Shown here: positions 5,670 through 5,937 of the stretch, one piece after another
Numbering within the stretch: position 1 is the first letter of the stretch
How the letters are laid out: every line of letters begins with the position of its first letter
Origin: Verrucomicrobiota bacterium
Lineage (GTDB): Bacteria > Verrucomicrobiota > Verrucomicrobiia > Chthoniobacterales > UBA10450
Length of the DNA stretch: 5,937 nt
Direction: 5' to 3'
Assembly (NCBI GenBank): GCA_003219925.1
Contig: QHQU01000195.1
Coordinates: 1-5,937, forward strand
The notes under the pieces: generated by a model
Database searches by the model: none
What the model was told of the DNA's origin: nothing
What the model saw: only the letters and a program-made list of their open reading frames with translations
Made by a program: the position numbers and the translations under genes

Positions 5670-5690
5670 GCTGATAACAGATAACTGATA
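5670..5690 (+). repeat. Three-unit heptamer run of consensus ACTGATA
   Basis: Three consecutive 7-bp units share C2, G4, A5, T6 and A7. In another phase this reads TAACAGA (5675-5681) directly followed by TAACTGA (5682-5688). TAACTGA is a heptamer I recall as reported in intergenic repeats of Beggiatoaceae; the resemblance may be fortuitous. Confidence 0.65.
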
Positions 5691-5720
5691 CCTCGAAACT
5701 ACGCCTCGTCACCGATAACC

Positions 5721-5733
5721 GAGGCTTTGCCTC
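5721..5733 (+). terminator. Small GAGGC/GCCTC hairpin, possible distal terminator
   Basis: A perfect 5-bp GC-rich stem (GAGGC 5721-5725, GCCTC 5729-5733) with a TTT loop is followed by CTTTGTCC. It lies 223 bp beyond the sugar dehydrogenase stop and is the nearest downstream terminator-like structure I see. The stem is short and the T run poor. Confidence 0.3.
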
Positions 5734-5747
5734 CTTTGTCCGATTAC

Positions 5748-5774
5748 GAGCATGAGGATGAACATGAACATGAG
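5748..5774 (+). repeat. Hexamer run, four and a half units of consensus GARSAT
   Basis: GAGCAT, GAGGAT, then GAACAT twice, then a partial GAG form a 6-bp tandem repeat. It is the only clear run in this region with period 6 instead of 7. No longer open frame uses it as coding repeat DNA. Confidence 0.8.
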
Positions 5775-5809
5775 TTCGTCATTCGGCGTTGGGCGTTCAA
5801 TGTTCGGTG
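5775..5809 (+). repeat. Heptamer array 4, five units of consensus TTCGGYG
   Basis: Five gap-free units, with TT invariant at positions 1-2, C3, G4 and G7 each in four of five, and position 6 always C or T. It abuts the hexamer run with no spacer. Confidence 0.8.
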
Positions 5810-5865
5810 TTTTCTTCCTTCCGTCCTGTCGTCTCGTAGTCAGTGGTCCGGTAGTCCAGTCGCTT

Positions 5866-5900
5866 CTGCTCCCCGCCCCTTGCTCCGCGCTCCATCCTCC
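5866..5900 (+). repeat. Heptamer array 5, five units of consensus NYGCTCC
   Basis: Five gap-free units with C4, C6 and C7 invariant, a pyrimidine always at position 2, and G3 and T5 in four of five. It lies near the right edge of the window; the next gene is not visible. Confidence 0.8.
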
Positions 5901-5937
5901 GTTTCACGCAGGAAGTGTCGGAGTGCAACGCCACACT

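Larger units (their letters stand above)
5498..5937. other. 440-bp non-coding region packed with short degenerate repeats
   Basis: No credible gene lies here. The whole stretch has a pseudo-periodic texture. From 5537 to about 5620 the sequence can be cut into successive 7-bp units, and weaker period-7 similarity continues to about 5697 (for example ACCTTGA then AACCTGA at 5628-5641, and AAAACTT then AAAGCTT at 5649-5662). A hairpin (5721-5733), a hexamer run (5748-5774) and two more heptamer arrays (5775-5809, 5866-5900) follow. Between 5831 and 5862 GTC recurs at about 7-8 bp spacing. The listed arrays are entered separately. Confidence 0.75.

Overview
The window looks like bacterial chromosome with GC a little above 50 percent. 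It carries five confident protein-coding genes, one weaker small ORF, and about 1.5 kb of unusually repeat-rich intergenic DNA. A SUF-type (SufU) iron-sulfur gene, a GT20 glycosyltransferase with a HAD-IIB phosphatase, a GYD-domain protein and an exported sorbosone-dehydrogenase-like protein, together with frequent heptameric intergenic repeats, make a soil-type Verrucomicrobiota (or Acidobacteriota-like) genome my best guess. That placement is inference; no rRNA, tRNA or other marker gene is present to fix it.

Layout. Positions 1-375 (+) are the 3' part of a SufU/NifU-like Fe-S assembly gene cut by the window edge. It converges on a two-gene minus-strand operon: a GT20 (trehalose-6-phosphate synthase-like) gene at 2609-1113, followed with an 8-bp overlap by a HAD-IIB phosphatase at 1120-398. 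This pair probably makes and then dephosphorylates a glycoside phosphate. The classical reading is trehalose synthesis, but the synthase lacks some OtsA signature residues. A gene-poor stretch (2610-3224) follows, holding a possible dispersed repeat and the first heptamer array. Then come a small Pro-rich membrane-anchored ORF (3225-3515, +), a hairpin, a second heptamer array, and a GYD-domain gene (3969-3676, -) with a strong Shine-Dalgarno. A divergent 199-bp spacer rich in TTTCAG words and containing a perfect 8-bp-stem hairpin leads into the exported PQQ-type sorbosone/sugar dehydrogenase gene (4169-5497, +). The window ends in about 440 bp of non-coding DNA.

The most unusual feature is the intergenic DNA. 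Short runs, mostly of five or six degenerate 7-bp units, recur at 3095-3129, 3607-3641, 5537-5613, 5775-5809 and 5866-5900. The same heptamer family (TCYGAYC) appears, always in the same orientation, in three separate intergenic regions. Other heptamer families (ACNNACN, TTCGGYG, NYGCTCC) and a hexamer run (GARSAT) are packed side by side after 5497. These arrays sit only outside the confident genes. I cannot assign them a function from sequence alone, but they are the best candidate here for something not captured by standard annotation.
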